This document shows positions 63,071 through 64,000 of a DNA stretch of 64,000 bases, piece after piece. Made by a program: the position numbers and the translations under genes. The stretch is taken from the NCBI GenBank assembly GCA_028343855.1, contig JAOLZN010000003.1:1-64000 (forward strand), given 5' to 3'. Below the pieces are notes generated by a model. The model was not told where the DNA came from, ran no database searches, and worked only from the letters and a program-made list of their open reading frames with translations. The DNA comes from Candidatus Nitrosopumilus sp. (GTDB lineage: Archaea; Thermoproteota; Nitrososphaeria; Nitrososphaerales; Nitrosopumilaceae). Every line of letters begins with the position of its first letter. Position 1 is the first letter of the stretch.

Positions 63071-64000
63071 TTAATTTCTGATTATTTTAATTAGTTTTTC
63101 TATGGGATCTTCCATTTCTTTAACAATTTTTTCTGCTCTTTTTTGATTTTGTTTGTTTTTTAATTCAAAAATTTTCTTTATATAATTTGAAATTTTAACT
63201 GGATTTGTTTCTCTTTTTACTAGGTATTTTTTTACTAAGAAATTCTCTACTATATTTGGAACTGCATTATATGATATTGTGGGAACTCCCATTAAAGCAG
63301 ATTCTGCCGTCATAGTTCCACCAGATCCTATAAAAATATCTGTATTGTTAAGTAGGTATTTTCCATCAAATGACATTTTAACAATTTTTACATTTTTATC
63401 AATTACTTTTTGTAAATTAATAATTTGTTTAGTATATCTTCCTAATACTACAATGTTTTCATTTTTGTAATCATTTGAAATTTTTTGAATTATTGGAATA
63501 ATTTTACTTGATTCTGATGTATATGCTGCTTCTTCCTCTTCTACTCTGATCAAAATATTTTTTCTATTATTATTTTTAAACGGTGATTTAACATCCTCAT
63601 TAATTTCTCTTTTCATTGTTACTACTGCATCAATTGCTTTGTATTGAACAATATCTTTTTCATTAATTCCATACTTAGAAAATTCTTTTTTTGGTATTAC
63701 AAATGGAATAAGTAATTTTTGAATTAATGGCAATGTTAATTTCATTACTGCATTGGCATGAGGAGAATCACAAAACATTACATGTTTAATTCCTAATCCA
63801 AATGAAATTCGTGCAGCCTCCGGTGATCCAAAACTAATTACTAAATCAGGTTGAAATTTCTTTATTTTCTTTGATAATTTTTCTATTCTTTCAATACTTG
63901 CTTTGAGCTTACTTTTTTTATCCCCACCACCATGTTTTCCAATAAAAACAAGGTCAAAATGACGTATTTTTGATAATTTTGAAACTTCATGGTATTCTCT
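63071..64000 (-). CDS. DUF354 family protein, glycosyltransferase-like, 5' end beyond the window
   Basis: The minus-strand frame stays open to base 64000, so the N-terminus is missing. An internal ATG at 63778 is not the real start: residues upstream (VSKLSKIRHFDLVFIGKHGGGDKK, then KKFQPDLVISFGSPEAARISFGLG) are clearly coding and match DUF354, a GT-B-like family related to UDP-GlcNAc 2-epimerase. Later segments IGSGGTMTAESALMGVPTISYNA fit its donor-binding loop. It probably acts in surface-glycan or lipid sugar metabolism with the nearby dehydrogenase-like gene. Confidence 0.85.
   Translation of the reverse strand, partial: REYHEVSKLSKIRHFDLVFIGKHGGGDKKSKLKASIERIEKLSKKIKKFQPDLVISFGSPEAARISFGLGIKHVMFCDSPHANAVMKLTLPLIQKLLIPFVIPKKEFSKYGINEKDIVQYKAIDAVVTMKREINEDVKSPFKNNNRKNILIRVEEEEAAYTSESSKIIPIIQKISNDYKNENIVVLGRYTKQIINLQKVIDKNVKIVKMSFDGKYLLNNTDIFIGSGGTMTAESALMGVPTISYNAVPNIVENFLVKKYLVKRETNPVKISNYIKKIFELKNKQNQKRAEKIVKEMEDPIEKLIKIIRN

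Overview
The window is AT-rich, gene-dense archaeal chromosome. Its gene content points to a marine ammonia-oxidising thaumarchaeon (Nitrososphaerota, Nitrosopumilus-like): two CdvB (ESCRT-III) division paralogs, Cdc48, heterodimeric primase PriS/PriL, archaeal RPA, a RadA paralog, Sm protein, aIF2 alpha and gamma, S6e, Nop10, mevalonate-phosphate dehydratase, archaeosine genes, a bacterial-type MetK and a near-complete anaerobic-type B12 pathway. No ammonia monooxygenase gene is present, so the lineage is inferred from protein style. TTG starts are common, several genes look leaderless (TATA box about 25 bp before the start codon), and convergent genes often overlap by a few bases. No gap without a gene exceeds about 260 bases. 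I see no rRNA, CRISPR array, insertion sequence or integrase.

Layout. 1-9.5 kb: type II NADH dehydrogenase (cut by the window edge), ACT protein, Hsp20 and Cdc48, small proteins, cation/proton antiporter, hemerythrin protein, APS kinase and CysQ. 9.5-15 kb: SDR, a candidate structured RNA (10591-10718), CdvB facing a coiled-coil protein, then a three-gene unit of soluble winged-helix protein, membrane-anchored winged-helix protein and secreted helical protein behind a tandem 10-bp repeat. 15-19 kb: preQ0/archaeosine genes (queE, folE, queC), homoserine kinase and GPN GTPase. 19-24.4 kb: flippase-like protein, SDR, zinc protein, a long intergenic hairpin, glycosyltransferase and a ThiI-like protein without a PP-loop. 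24.4-31 kb: APS reductase, ATP sulfurylase, endonuclease III, the two dehydratase subunits and RqcH/NEMF. 31-35.4 kb: cbiT-cbiL-cbiF, a glutamate-racemase-like protein lacking both catalytic cysteines, and a second CdvB. 35.4-48.5 kb: GlyRS, endonuclease IV, PriL-PriS, UPF0182 protein, amidotransferase, C39-like/TPR protein, tiny zinc ribbons, S6e-aIF2gamma-PIN, PEBP, Nop10-aIF2alpha. 48.5-55.7 kb: remaining B12 genes around an Fe-S photolyase. 55.7-64 kb: epimerase-like protein, MetK-LSm, RadB-like, RPA, ABC exporter, truncated nucleotide-sugar dehydrogenase, tRNA-Gln(TTG) and a DUF354 protein cut by the window end.

How they work together. Three B12 blocks (cbiT-L-F; cobA/cbiA; cbiC-X-G-D) cover much of corrin synthesis; CbiE, CbiH and CbiJ functions are not seen here. 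Sat, CysC, CysQ and an Fe-S APS reductase form a branched sulfate activation route. FolE, QueE and QueC make preQ0 for archaeosine. Information-processing genes (primase, RPA, RadB-like, Sm, aIF2, S6e, Nop10, GlyRS, RqcH) are spread throughout.

The least explained signals are the two structured intergenic elements, the membrane winged-helix operon, and two enzyme relatives (MurI-like, ThiI-like) that keep their fold signatures but have lost their catalytic residues.
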